A stretch of DNA of 64,000 nucleotides from Gandjariella thermophila. Lineage in GTDB: Bacteria > Actinomycetota > Actinomycetes > Mycobacteriales > Pseudonocardiaceae. Location: assembly GCF_005405885.1 (NCBI RefSeq), contig NZ_BJFL01000022.1, positions 35,663 through 99,662 on the forward strand, read 5' to 3'. Every line of letters begins with the position of its first letter. Position 1 is the stretch's first letter. Shown here piece by piece: positions 50,966 through 60,200 of this stretch. Under the pieces are notes generated by a model. It had not been told where the DNA came from. It was given only the letters and a program-made list of their open reading frames with translations, and ran no database searches. The translations under genes were made by a program, and so were the position numbers.

Positions 50966-51168
50966 AACTTGATCGATCATGCTCGCCGGAGCGCCGGGTC
51001 GGTTTGCCGGGGATAGGTACGGTCGGAGGCGGACGCACCAGAAACGGCTCGACCACGGGAGCCTCGGCGGACACCGAGTCCCGTTCCGCGTTGCGAGGGC
51101 CCGGTTGATGGGTTTCCGCCAAAGGCGACCCGTGCCGAGCCGACAGGCGCCGACAAGGTGGCATCACG

Positions 51169-51525
51169 ATGGGAAGTGCCCTGCACATCCGAAACGACAG
51201 CCCCGACCATGCCCTGGTGGTCCGCGTCTCCGGCGAGGTGGACATGACCACCGCCGCCCAGCTGGAACGGCAGCTCGAGCAGGCCTGCGCGCAGGCCGGT
51301 CCGGAGGCGGCCGTGGTGGTGGACCTGCTCGACGTGTCCTTCCTCGACGCCGCCGGCCTGGGCGCCATGGTGCGGGTACAGCAGCGCTGCCACCAGCACG
51401 GGCACCGGCTGCGGGTGGTGGCCAGCCACCGCCCGGTGCTGCGACCGCTGACCCTGACGGGTCTCGACGCGGTTCTCGAAGTCGTGCCGTCCCTCGCGGA
51501 CGCCCTGCACCCTGAGGCGGACTGA
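51169..51525 (+). CDS. STAS-domain protein (anti-sigma factor antagonist-like)
   Basis: 118 aa, single STAS domain: ALVVRVSGEVDMTTAAQLERQL, VVVDLLDVSFLDAAGLGAMVRV, VVASHRPVLRPLTLTGLDAVLEVV. In SpoIIAA/RsbV the segment is DSSG and the second Ser is phosphorylated by the anti-sigma kinase. Here it is DAAG (Ala61-Ala62), so the normal off-switch is missing. It could be a constitutively active antagonist or a STAS protein with another role. No kinase or sigma gene is adjacent. Confidence 0.88.
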   Translation: MGSALHIRNDSPDHALVVRVSGEVDMTTAAQLERQLEQACAQAGPEAAVVVDLLDVSFLDAAGLGAMVRVQQRCHQHGHRLRVVASHRPVLRPLTLTGLDAVLEVVPSLADALHPEAD

Positions 51526-51531
51526 CCGGGT

Positions 51532-51548
51532 GCCCGGCACGGCCGGGC
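51532..51548 (+). terminator. Short stem-loop after STAS gene
   Basis: GCCCGGC-ACG-GCCGGGC begins seven bases after the STAS stop; 7-bp perfect stem, three-base loop. Confidence 0.6.
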
Positions 51549-51828
51549 GGTGTCTGCCGGGAACCGGTGCGCAGGCACCGGCGCAGCCGCGGCAACTGTG
51601 GCCAGCCCGACGCTCCCGGAGCGAAGCGGTCCGCCGGCCCGCATACGAGGGCGCCACTGCCCAGAACACACACCTCACGCTCACGCCCGATCGAGAGTTC
51701 CTGTCCGCACCGTTCGTATTGCGGGGAACGACCCCCGTTGGGTGGCAGGGTAAGCGCTCACACCGCGGGTCGCAGTGGCACGGATGGCCCGCTCGGTACC
51801 GGCGCGCGCGACCGCGCGGAGTCGGTAG
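51549..51828. other. Gap between STAS gene and the small membrane protein gene
   Basis: About 280 bp without a supported gene (302 bp counting the stem-loop). Overlapping short frames on the plus strand have no ribosome binding site. Confidence 0.5.
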
Positions 51829-51990
51829 CTACGGGTGGCGCCGACGTCTGGTCAGCAGCACGATAACGGCAAAAAAGAGGGTACCCACGACCAGGGTGAC
51901 GAGGAGTGGGTTGGCGACATTCAACAGCGTGGCGATCACATCCGCCGCCGCGTACGAACCTACGAATCCGAGAATGAGCGGCACGAGCAT
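51829..51990 (-). CDS. Small membrane protein (53 aa)
   Basis: ATG 51990 has a near-perfect AGGAGGTG eight bases upstream. The product is almost wholly hydrophobic: MLVPLILGFVGSYAAADV, a short polar turn (NVANP), LLVTLVVGTLFFAVIVLL, then an Arg-rich tail (TRRRRHP). Two membrane helices with a positive-inside C-terminus. Family unknown; size and layout recall small stress or envelope proteins. A longer open frame upstream has no good start. Confidence 0.7.
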   Translation of the reverse strand: MLVPLILGFVGSYAAADVIATLLNVANPLLVTLVVGTLFFAVIVLLTRRRRHP

Positions 51991-52857
51991 CGACGAGGCA
52001 CCTCCTGGCCAACCGACGGAGAGGGACGGTACTGGGAGAAATACCGGTCGCGCCGCCGCGGCGGTGATCGCGGGCGCGATGTCGACGAGGTCGCGCCTAA
52101 ACTGGACGAACCCATTCCAACGGCGTCGCTCCTGGTCGTGGCGTCGATCGCGCCGCATATTACGTCAGGGACACGGTCACGTCCAACATCGGCCGGACCT
52201 GCTTTTCACCCGCAGCGCCGGAAATCTACGGTGAGTTGTTTTCAGATTCAACCTGGCACCATTTGTCGCAATTCGGCAGGGGTGGAAGCAACTGAACGTG
52301 AGCGGCGCTGACGGATGTCCTGCGGCTTTACCTCGGCAGGGCGTGCGTCACGCTTGAGCGTTGCTATAGCGATGATCACGCCGGCGCTGGCGACCAGGCG
52401 AGCGGCGGTGCGGGTGGCGGGGCACCATCCTGGCGCCGCCGCGTCGGGTGAGGTGGCCGATCGCCCGCGCGGCCCCGAACCGCCGGCCCGGCCCCAGGCG
52501 GCGCACCACCTGCCCGCCGTTTCCGGGCAACCGGCCGCGGAACCGGCACCCACCACGCCCAAACAAAAACCGTTCGCGTATTACCACACCCATGAGTGGT
52601 ACGTAAAAGCGTCGGCCGCCGCGTTCTGGCGCGGCTCGAACCGGTATCCCGAATTTCTCGTACTTTGGGCAGGCTCCAGAAGATGCCGGCTCTTCGGCGA
52701 CATGGCGTGACCGGGTCGGCCGATCGGTCCACGTGGCACGGGACCTTCGCCCCCCTTTCGGGGCGACCTCCGGGTGCGCCACCGATCCGCACCTTTTCGG
52801 AAACGAACGTTGGTCTTACGGTGGGGTAGGAGCCAGCGTGGCCAGGGAGGAGTTATC
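51991..52857. other. Large non-coding or unresolved region
   Basis: About 870 bp. Several open frames on both strands (for example minus 52348-52782, plus 52315-52710) are Arg/Pro-rich and lack a ribosome binding site, so none is called. Patches of lower GC at 52130-52270 and 52550-52700. The last 60 bp upstream of the DoxX gene contain GGAAAC and GGGGTAGG, which could be part of an alternative-sigma promoter. Confidence 0.5.
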
Positions 52858-53367
52858 ATGAAAGTGTTTCCTGTCCACGTCGCTGGTCGGGCGACGACCG
52901 AGAGAGCGGGGGTTGAGCGGCGGCCTCCGATGATCCGGCGTCCGATGGACCGGGCAGGCGGGGCGATCCTGTCCGCCGTTCGGATCGTCGTTTCTTTCCT
53001 CTTTCTCTGCCATGGAGTCGCGATCCTCTTCGGAGCGCTCGGCGGCGCCTATGGCAGGCCGGGATCGACGGCTCCCGTCGGGGCGTGGCCACAGTGGTGG
53101 GCGGGTCTGATCCACCTGGTGGCGGGTGGCCTGGTGCTGGTCGGCCTGTTCACCGTGCCGGCGGCGCTGCTCAGTTCGGGGGAGATGGCCTTCGCGTACT
53201 TCACCGTCCATCAGCCGCTCGGCGTGCTGCCCCTGCAGAACCACGGCGAACTGGCTGCCCTGTACGCCTGGGTGTTTCTGCTGATCGCGGTGCTGGGTCC
53301 CGGGCCATATGCGCTCGACAGCCTGCTTCGTCGACGACATCGGCTACCCGCTCCGAGAAAGGAATGA
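52858..53367 (+). CDS. DoxX-family membrane protein
   Basis: 169 aa with four membrane helices after a 30-residue cytosolic N-terminus. DoxX marks: RIVVSFLFLCHGVAILFGALGG, WWAGLIHLVAGGLVLVGLFT, ALLSSGEMAFAYFTVHQPLG and LYAWVFLLIAVLGPGPYALD. Members link to redox balance and thiosulfate:quinone or SodA complexes. GGGAGGAG precedes ATG 52858. No partner gene nearby. Confidence 0.9.
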   Translation: MKVFPVHVAGRATTERAGVERRPPMIRRPMDRAGGAILSAVRIVVSFLFLCHGVAILFGALGGAYGRPGSTAPVGAWPQWWAGLIHLVAGGLVLVGLFTVPAALLSSGEMAFAYFTVHQPLGVLPLQNHGELAALYAWVFLLIAVLGPGPYALDSLLRRRHRLPAPRKE

Positions 53368-53595
53368 CCATCCCGCCGCAGCGGGCGACCAATCCAACCG
53401 AGGAGGGTGCTGGTACGGGTTCGCGGTGGACCGGTCGGGCGCCACGGCCGTTCACCGCGAGACGCCCGATCCGGGATTCGTCACGCCGCGACGGCCAAGG
53501 CCTGCCACCAGCGCACATTTTGATTAACTCATGTTCGTCATATGGTCGTGTCGCTACCCGCGTGCCGCCGAGTAGTTCCTGAAGAGCAGGTAGGT

Positions 53596-53772
53596 GTCGA
53601 GGTCGCGGACAACGACCTCGCCACCGGCAAGATCGTCGACGAGATCTCGCACAGCCCGTACTGGAAGGACTCGGCGCTCTTCGTGGTCGAGGACGACTCC
53701 CAGGGCGGTGTCGACCACGTCGACGGCCACCGTGCCCCGATCCAGATCATCAGCCCCTGGACGCAGCACGGC
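53596..53772 (+). pseudogene. Remnant of a phosphoesterase (phospholipase C/acid phosphatase type)
   Basis: About 57 codons, VADNDLATGKIVDEISHS, PYWKDSALFVVEDDSQGG and VDHVDGHRAPIQIISPW, match the inside of bacterial phosphoesterases of the YncE/alkaline-phosphatase-like type (metal-binding Asp/His). The normal enzyme is more than 400 aa; both ends are missing and the frame stops shortly after. Not functional. Confidence 0.7.
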
Positions 53773-54002
53773 ACACGATCCGGCACGATGACCGGACGAT
53801 GGTGCCGCTGACCCAGCGGCCTGGCGGCCTGCAGGCGCCGGTGGAGATCCTCATCCTGTTCGGTCCGCAGGGCGAGCGCATCCACGTCCGCGCGAAAAGC
53901 CGAGGCCGGTCCGGCCGCGGTTGACGCCCGGTTTTCCCAGTTCGTGGCCCTCCTCGGCAGCCAAGCGCACACCGGCGTCAGTACTTGGCTGCTGTTGTCC
54001 CG

Positions 54003-54812
54003 TCAGCTCGGACCTTTGCGTCCGACGAGATGAAAGACGCGGCTGAGTTGGCGGTAGGGGTCTCGCCGACTGGCTTCGAGTTCGACCGCGGCCGTCGCCG
54101 CTACCTGCTTTGAGTCGGTTGGGTCCAGCTCGGCCCCGCTGAACTCGAGCCAGTCGACAAAGAGCCATACCCCGTACCAGCACAGTGGCTGCACGCCGCG
54201 GCTGCGCATGAGCTCGCTGAGTTCTTCCACCGTGTCGGCTCGGCCCGGCACTCCGAGCACCCCGATCTCGGTTCTGGCGTCGAACGACGCCAGAGCGTCG
54301 TCCCAGCGCCGTTCCAGGGCCGGGCGCACCGCCATCGCCTTGGCGTTGCCCGTCATGATCGAGACGAGGCCGCCGGCAGCAGCGCAGCGGCACAGCTGGT
54401 TGACCAGCGGCTCCGGCTGCTCGTGGTATCCGAGCACGCCATGGCACAACACGGCGGCGAAGCGTTGACCATTCACCGCCTCATCGGCGTTCTCGCCGTC
54501 GGCGTGCACGAGCGTCACCCGCCGCTGGACCTCAGGCGGCAGCCGCTGGAGCCGCTGTCGAGCTTTGTCGAGCATCGCCGGTGACGAGTCGAGCAACGTC
54601 ACGTCGTAGCCGGCTTGGGCCAGCGGAAACGACTGATGGCCGGCGCCGCCGCCGACATCGAGCACGGGCGCTGGAGGCGCCGGCAGATGCTCGAGCAGCT
54701 GCTGGTGCATCACATAGGTGCGCACGTACCCCTTCACCGAGGCATAAGCCTCATCGGCAAAGTGGTCAGCCAAGCTGGCCCAGGTGTCGTCGCCCACCAC
54801 AGCAACGTACAT
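54003..54812 (-). CDS. SAM-dependent methyltransferase
   Basis: 269 aa. Class I methyltransferase: VLDVGGGAGHQSFPLAQAGY (SAM motif I), VTLLDSSPAMLDKARQRL, FAAVLCHGVLGYHEQPE and GGLVSIMTGNAKAMAV, similar to CmoM/SmtA-type enzymes. Substrate unknown. Third-position GC is visibly lower than in neighbouring genes, so recent acquisition is possible. The start is uncertain (ATG 54812 or GTG 54839); no Shine-Dalgarno. A gap of 111 bp separates it from the sigma-factor cluster upstream on the same strand. Confidence 0.85.
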   Translation of the reverse strand: MYVAVVGDDTWASLADHFADEAYASVKGYVRTYVMHQQLLEHLPAPPAPVLDVGGGAGHQSFPLAQAGYDVTLLDSSPAMLDKARQRLQRLPPEVQRRVTLVHADGENADEAVNGQRFAAVLCHGVLGYHEQPEPLVNQLCRCAAAGGLVSIMTGNAKAMAVRPALERRWDDALASFDARTEIGVLGVPGRADTVEELSELMRSRGVQPLCWYGVWLFVDWLEFSGAELDPTDSKQVAATAAVELEASRRDPYRQLSRVFHLVGRKGPS

Positions 54813-54923
54813 CTGAGCAACTCGTCGAACGCGAATCACCGACCGGGCCGCTGGGTCAGGTCCACGGTGAGCAGGGTGGCGTCGGCATCGCAGGCGACGG
54901 ATGCCATCCGGTCATTGGGCGCG

Positions 54924-55292
54924 TCAGTAGAGGTAGATGTCGACCAGGAGAGCACCAAGTGCGGCGAGCCCGGCCAGTGAGGTCGCCCGGTGACCGGCGG
55001 CCGTGCGTAGCGGTCCGAAGCCGAGGATCAGCGCTGCGGCGGCGAGGGCGAAGACACCGGAGCCGGTGTCCTGCCAGCTGATCGGGAAGACCACGATGGG
55101 GGCGTCGGTGAAGAACTGGTCCGCGTGGGTGGTCCGCAGTATCGCGTTCCAGGCAACTGGCCCGGCGATCGCGCCCGCGGCGACCGCGGCCAGGATGGCT
55201 GGCCGCCGTTCGCGGGCGATCAGCAGAACGAGCAGGACGGCCAGGGCCGCGGAGAGTGCGGTGCCGTAGGCGATGACGCCCCAGGACAGCAT
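54924..55292 (-). CDS. Small membrane protein (122 aa), last gene of sigma cluster
   Basis: Four membrane helices (VIAYGTALSAALAVLLVLLIA; ILAAVAAGAIAGPVAWNAIL; GVFALAAAALILGFGPL; ATSLAGLAALGALLVDIYLY). Family not recognised. AAAAAGGG precedes ATG 55292, and the stop of the putative anti-sigma gene is 19 bases upstream, so it is the fourth gene of the operon starting at 56936. May be an envelope target or partner. Confidence 0.75.
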   Translation of the reverse strand: MLSWGVIAYGTALSAALAVLLVLLIARERRPAILAAVAAGAIAGPVAWNAILRTTHADQFFTDAPIVVFPISWQDTGSGVFALAAAALILGFGPLRTAAGHRATSLAGLAALGALLVDIYLY

Positions 55293-55311
55293 CAGCGGGT
55301 GCCCTTTTTGG

Positions 55312-55872
55312 TCAGGGGCCGTTCGGGTGCGGTCCGTTTGCCGGCCCACCGACCGCGTGCTTGGCCCAGCCCGTCGAGTGGCGCGGTGAGCGCTGCGCCC
55401 CGGTCGCCCTAACGGTTGTCGGTGGGAATTCGGCGGTGGACGGTGGGCGCTGGCCGGGCTCCGTCGTGACGCCATTGCCCGGCGCCGGCGGAGTGGTCCG
55501 TTGGGGGCTGCGATGCGGCGTGGGTGTGGCGCCCCCGGACACCGAGGGCGGTTGGGGGCGCACGGGGGACGCGGGTGGTTGCGGGTGTTGCGCTGCGGCG
55601 GCGATGCCGCAGAGGGAGAGTGCGGCGAGCGTCGCCGCGACCGTGGCACGCAGGACGCGGTGGTTGCGGGCGGGACCGGCGGTCGGTGGTGCGGCCGCCT
55701 GGTACTCGGCGAGCATGCGTTCCTCGCCGGCGAGCGCGCGCTCGCGGTCCGGTGTGGCGGCCGCGGCGAGCAGTTCCGCCAGCGAGTCCGTGGTCGCCGG
55801 GTCGCCGCGCGCTGCTGCCTTGAGGAGGCTGTCGATGCGGTCGGGGTCCTGATGGGGGGTGTCGTCGGTCAT
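55312..55872 (-). CDS. Putative membrane anti-sigma factor
   Basis: 186 aa. N-terminal cytosolic part (about 1-75: DRIDSLLKAAARGDPATTDSLAELLAAAA), one membrane helix (VLRATVAATLAALSLCGIAAA), then a Pro/Ser/Thr-rich outer tail. The layout fits an anti-sigma factor with one helix and an extracytoplasmic sensor tail, and it starts 10 bases after the ECF sigma gene. The HxxxCxxC zinc motif of ZAS anti-sigma factors is absent, so the assignment rests on context and topology. Confidence 0.65.
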   Translation of the reverse strand: MTDDTPHQDPDRIDSLLKAAARGDPATTDSLAELLAAAATPDRERALAGEERMLAEYQAAAPPTAGPARNHRVLRATVAATLAALSLCGIAAAAQHPQPPASPVRPQPPSVSGGATPTPHRSPQRTTPPAPGNGVTTEPGQRPPSTAEFPPTTVRATGAQRSPRHSTGWAKHAVGGPANGPHPNGP

Positions 55873-55882
55873 GTGGCTTCTT

Positions 55883-56542
55883 TCAGGCCCCGGTCGGTGT
55901 GGGTGGAACGGATGGTAGCTGTGCTGGGACACCAACGTCGTTGCCGGCGTCCGAGGTGGATGGTTGAAGCCGTCTGGCGAGGTTGCGTAATCCTCGGTGC
56001 AGGGCGGTGCGGATGGCGCCGGGAGTTTTGTCGAGGACCTGCGCGGAGGTTGCGGTGTCGAGGCCGACCACCACGCGCAGCAGGATGGCCTGGGCCTGGT
56101 CGGGGGGCAGTGCACCGATGATGGCGAGCGCGGCGGCGGTGTCGATGGCGTTGAGCACGTCGCGTTCGGTGTCCTCGCGGGCGGGTTGGTGGGGGAGGTG
56201 TTGTGGGGCGAGGGGGATGGTGGGGCGCCGTCGTCGGAGGTGGTCGATGGCGCGGTGGCGGGCGATGGTGACGGCCCAGGCGCGGAAGTCGTTTCCGTTG
56301 CCGGAGAAGGAACGCAGGTCGCGGGCGATGCGGCTCCATGTCTCGGAGGCGACGTCCTCCGCGTCGGTTTCCCCGACCATGGCGCGCAGGTAGTTCAGCA
56401 GCCGTGGTTGCAGGGTTCGGTAGAGGTGACGGACGGCGCCTTCGTCGCCGGCTCGCGCCCGCGTCACGGCGGTGTCCAGCGCGGCGTCGACGAGGCCGGG
56501 TGTGGGGGAACCGTCGCGGTCACCGTCGCGACGGTCAGGCAT
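55883..56542 (-). CDS. ECF-type RNA polymerase sigma factor
   Basis: 219 aa. Region 2 (RHLYRTLQPRLLNYLRAMVG, DAEDVASETWSRIARDL, FRAWAVTIARHRAIDHLRRR) and region 4 (LPPDQAQAILLRVVVGLDTA, KTPGAIRTALHRGLRNLARR). ATG 56542 overlaps the stop of the lipoprotein gene (ATGCCTGA). A longer form from GTG 56602 is possible. The downstream membrane protein is probably its anti-sigma factor. Confidence 0.9.
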   Translation of the reverse strand: MPDRRDGDRDGSPTPGLVDAALDTAVTRARAGDEGAVRHLYRTLQPRLLNYLRAMVGETDAEDVASETWSRIARDLRSFSGNGNDFRAWAVTIARHRAIDHLRRRRPTIPLAPQHLPHQPAREDTERDVLNAIDTAAALAIIGALPPDQAQAILLRVVVGLDTATSAQVLDKTPGAIRTALHRGLRNLARRLQPSTSDAGNDVGVPAQLPSVPPTPTGA

Positions 56543-56936
56543 CGGGCTGTCGGGGGCTGCCTGTGGTGGTGGACGCGTGGCAGGTCGCTCGGCCGTATGC
56601 ACCCTGGGCGAGGGAGCTGCTGACGCGGTGACCGTCGACGCTGATCGAGCAGGTGGCCTGGCCGCCCTGCTGGCCGAGGACGACGGTCAGGCTCACCGGG
56701 TGGGCACCGACGGGCTCCTGCACCGTGGTGTGCCAGGGGAGTGTGGCGTGTGACGCGGTGCCGCCGGACCAGGTGATGTCGGCGGTTCCCTGGCCGTCGA
56801 CGGCGAAGGTGATGCCGCGCTTGGCGACGTTGTCGGCCTGATCCGGTGAGGCGCCGCAGCCGGCGAGGAGCAGGGCGAGGGTGACGCCGGCGAGTGCGGT
56901 GGATGTGGGCGGCCATCTTCGGACCGATGTGGACAT
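56535..56936 (-). CDS. MmpS-like lipoprotein
   Basis: 133 aa. Lipoprotein signal with lipobox LLAGC (Cys27). The mature part resembles mycobacterial MmpS proteins: GITFAVDGQGTADITWSGG, ATLPWHTTV, SLTVVLGQQGGQATCSISVDG and a final Cys. MmpS proteins assist MmpL transporters, but no mmpL is near. GGGAGAGG precedes ATG 56936. First gene of the operon with the sigma factor; its stop overlaps the sigma start, so expression is coupled. Perhaps an envelope sensor for the sigma system (inference). Confidence 0.8.
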   Translation of the reverse strand: MSTSVRRWPPTSTALAGVTLALLLAGCGASPDQADNVAKRGITFAVDGQGTADITWSGGTASHATLPWHTTVQEPVGAHPVSLTVVLGQQGGQATCSISVDGHRVSSSLAQGAYGRATCHASTTTGSPRQPDA

Positions 56937-57102
56937 GGTCCTCTCCCGGTTCGGTGGAATGGGCTGCCTGGAGCACCGGTGGTGAGCGCATCGATCGTTG
57001 CCGCCGCGGTCGGCCGGAGCCGATGCGAAGGAACCGTAAGGAGTTGGTCAGCGGCTGCGCATGCCCCATTCGGGTGACGCGGCAGGCAACACAGAACTAC
57101 AG

Positions 57103-57118
57103 GGTGATGTAGGTCACT
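57103..57118. promoter_or_regulatory. CRP/GlxR-like operator in the sigma operon/rhs divergent region
   Basis: GGTGATGTAGGTCACT matches TGTGA-NNTANN-TCACA with two mismatches at the outermost bases; the GTGA-N6-TCAC core is exact. It lies about 100 bp upstream of the RHS ATG and 170 bp upstream of the lipoprotein gene, in the 280-bp divergent space. Confidence 0.55.
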
Positions 57119-57216
57119 TCTGTTGATGGGGGTGTGACTCCCGCGGTCGCCGCTGCGGTCAGCGACGTGGAGCCACGCGAATGCCGCGTGTGCCCGGCTG
57201 ACCGAAGGGTTGCTCG

Positions 57217-60200
57217 ATGGGCCAGTTGCGTCGGATCGCTGCCGTGCTTGTCGTGTTCGTGTTGTGTGTTGCGGGATCGCCGCAGCTGGCTTTCGCGGCC
57301 GCGCAGGCCTCGGCCGCCACGCCGAGCGCCGCCTCCGGTTCGGGCGGACACGCGTGGTGGGACCCGTTCGGCTGGTTCACCGGCGGGTCGCACCGGGCGG
57401 ATCCGAAGCCGACGACGTTCACCTGGTCGCCGCCGAAGGGGCACACCCCGCCGGGTGTGCGCATCGATCCGAACGCACATCCGGTGGGGGAGTTGCCGGA
57501 GCGGCGCACGGCGAACTCCACGTCCTACCGGCTGTCCGACGGTCGGGTGCAGGAGGTGGTGTCGGCGGCGCCGATGCACTACCGGGACGCCCGCGGCCAG
57601 TGGCAGCCGATCGGCACGTCGGTCGGTCCGGTTAGTCATGGCGCTGGTTTCACGTTGGGCAGTGAGGCGAACGCGTTCCACACGTACTTCTCGTCGTCGG
57701 CGTCGTCGCTGGTGCGCGTGGAGCAGGGCAGCGCGTTCGTGCAGGTGGGTGTGGACGGTGCCCGCGCGGACGCGCCGAGCGTGTCCGGTGACACGGTGAG
57801 GTATCCGGGCGCGCTGGGTGGCGCGGATCTGGCGTACCAGGTGGGGGCGTCCGGGGTGAAGGAGCGGATCGTCCTCACCAAGCCGCCCGCCCCGGGCGCC
57901 TCCTACGGGTTCACGCTGACGCTGGGCGGGTTGACCCCGAAGCAGCGCGGCGACGGGTCGATCGCGTTCTACGGCACCGAGTCCGACCACCCGGCGTTCG
58001 TGATTCCGGCGCCGTACATGTCGGACGCGCACGCGGACGCGGACTCGCCGTACGGGGTGGCGTACTCGACGAAGGTCGCGCAGCACATGGTGTGGGACGC
58101 CAAGACCGGCGTGCTGCACGTGACGGTGACCCCGGATGCGGCGTGGCTGGCGGCGAAGGACCGCCAGTACCCGGTGACCATCGACCCGACGATCGCGGTC
58201 GCGCCGACCCCCACCGACGCCGCGAACGTGATGATCCTGCAGGACTCGCCATCGTCCAATTTCGACACCAGTTGGCGGTTGTCGGTGGGGACGACGTCGA
58301 CGGGTGCGGCCCGTGCGCTGATCAAGTTCCCGATGCCGTCGGCGCCGGCCGGCACGACGATCACCTCGGCGTCGCTGAAGCTGTACTACGACCAGTACTT
58401 CACCACGGGTGCCAACAACGTGGCGTTGGAAGCGCACGCGGCGACCGCCGCCTGGGATCCGACGACGGCCACGTGGAACAGTGCGAACGGCATCACGGGA
58501 GCGCTGGCCGGGTCGACCACCAAGCAGGCCGGCGTGCGCGGCGTGTGGAACACCTACCCGGTCACCTCGACGGTGCAGGGCTGGCTCAACGGCACCTCGC
58601 CGAACTACGGGTTCGTGGTCAAGGCGGCGGACGAGGCCACGCTGGGGCAGGGCGGTCCGCGGTATGAGGCGTCTATCCTCGGCTACGGCGGGGAGACGGT
58701 GAACTACCCGGAACTCGTGATCACCTACGGGGTGCCGGGCGTGTCGGTGAACCCGCCGACGGTCATCCACGCCACGGGGGCTGAGCTGTCCTGGCCCGCC
58801 TACACCAACACCACCGGCGACTCGGGCAACGACCTGGTCGAGTACCAGGTGCACCGCAGCGTGTACCAGACGTTCACCCCGGACGCGTCCACCGAGGTGG
58901 CTCCGGTCGCCTCCGGCACGACGAGCTTCGTGGACTCCACCGCGCAGCCCACGCCGACCAGTTCCAGCGACCCCTACGGCAACGCCTACTACTACATGGT
59001 CGCGGTGAAGACCGCGTCCGGTGCGCTGATCCCGGGGCCGACCCAGTTGGCGCGGCTGCCCAAGGCCGGGCTGACCACGGTCATCATGCGGCAGGGGGCG
59101 GCCACGACGCTGTCCTCGGCGCAGCCGAACACGGTGCTGGGCACGCTGTCCGACTCCGGGTTGCAGCAGCCGTGGCTGGAGGTGGGCGACAACTCCGGCA
59201 CCTACGGCACGGCGCGGGCGGTGTTCAACTTCGGCGCGTTGCCGTCGACGATCCCGGCGAACGCCACGGTGATGGACGCCTACCTGCGGTTGTGGCAGTT
59301 CGAGACGCACACGGACACCTCGGGGGCGGTGTACGAACTGCACGCGTTGACCCGGGCGCCCACCATCTCCCAGGCGACGTGGAACAACGCCACCTCGACC
59401 ACGGCGTGGACGACACCGGGCGGGGACTACAACGCGACCGCGGACGGCACGGTCTCCGGGTTGACCAACGACCCGAACCGGCAGAACTTCGACGCCACCG
59501 CGATCGTGCAGGGCTGGGTCAACAATCCGGCGTCCAACGACGGGCTCGAGGTGAAGCTGGCCGACGAGTCGCCGACGGCGCCGCAGGAGCGGACCCTGTT
59601 CGCCGGCACCAACACCGCCGAGCCGCTGCTGGCGCCGACGCTGGTGGTCACCTACCTAGACCCGACCACCGAGAACACCTACTACGCGCCCAGCACGCCG
59701 GCCAAGACGGTGCCCGGCACCACGTACACGGTGCCGGTGACGATCAACAACACCACCGGCTCCACCTGGTCGGCGGCGAGCGAGAAGCTGACCTACCACT
59801 GGACGCTGCCCGACGGCACCGACGTCACCAACACCACTAACCAGCTGCAGACCGCGCTGCCGGCGGACATGGCACCGGGGTCGCAGCAGACGGTCAACGC
59901 GCAGGTCACCCCACCGACGCCAGCAGACACCAACGACAAGGGCCAGTACACCCTGTCCTGGGACATGCTCAACACGTCCACCGGCACCTACCTGTCGTCC
60001 CAGACCGGCGGCATCGGGTCGCTGAACCAGGCCGTGGGCGTGGAACAGTCCGGGTCCAACCAACTCGGCCTGGAAAGCTTCTACCAGTACACCCACACCG
60101 ACACCGGAGCCGGCTCGGCGCTCTACACCAACGACGCCTCCGGCAACACGGTGTGGAACTACAACGCGTTCTCCAACCCCTCCCGCGGGTTCGCCACGTT

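Noticed and set aside
52315..52782. Possible genes on either strand in the 51.9-52.9 kb gap
   Set aside because: No ribosome binding site, no recognisable domain, Arg/Pro-rich composition typical of chance frames.
53085..53582. Frame overlapping the DoxX end and beyond (containing MTIPPQRATNP)
   Set aside because: The first half is the antiphase of DoxX; the remaining 80 codons are Arg/Ser/Pro-rich with only a weak ribosome binding site.
57097..59343. 748-codon open frame on the minus strand opposite the RHS gene
   Set aside because: Arg-rich shadow; the plus strand has a signal peptide and recognisable DNRLRE domains.
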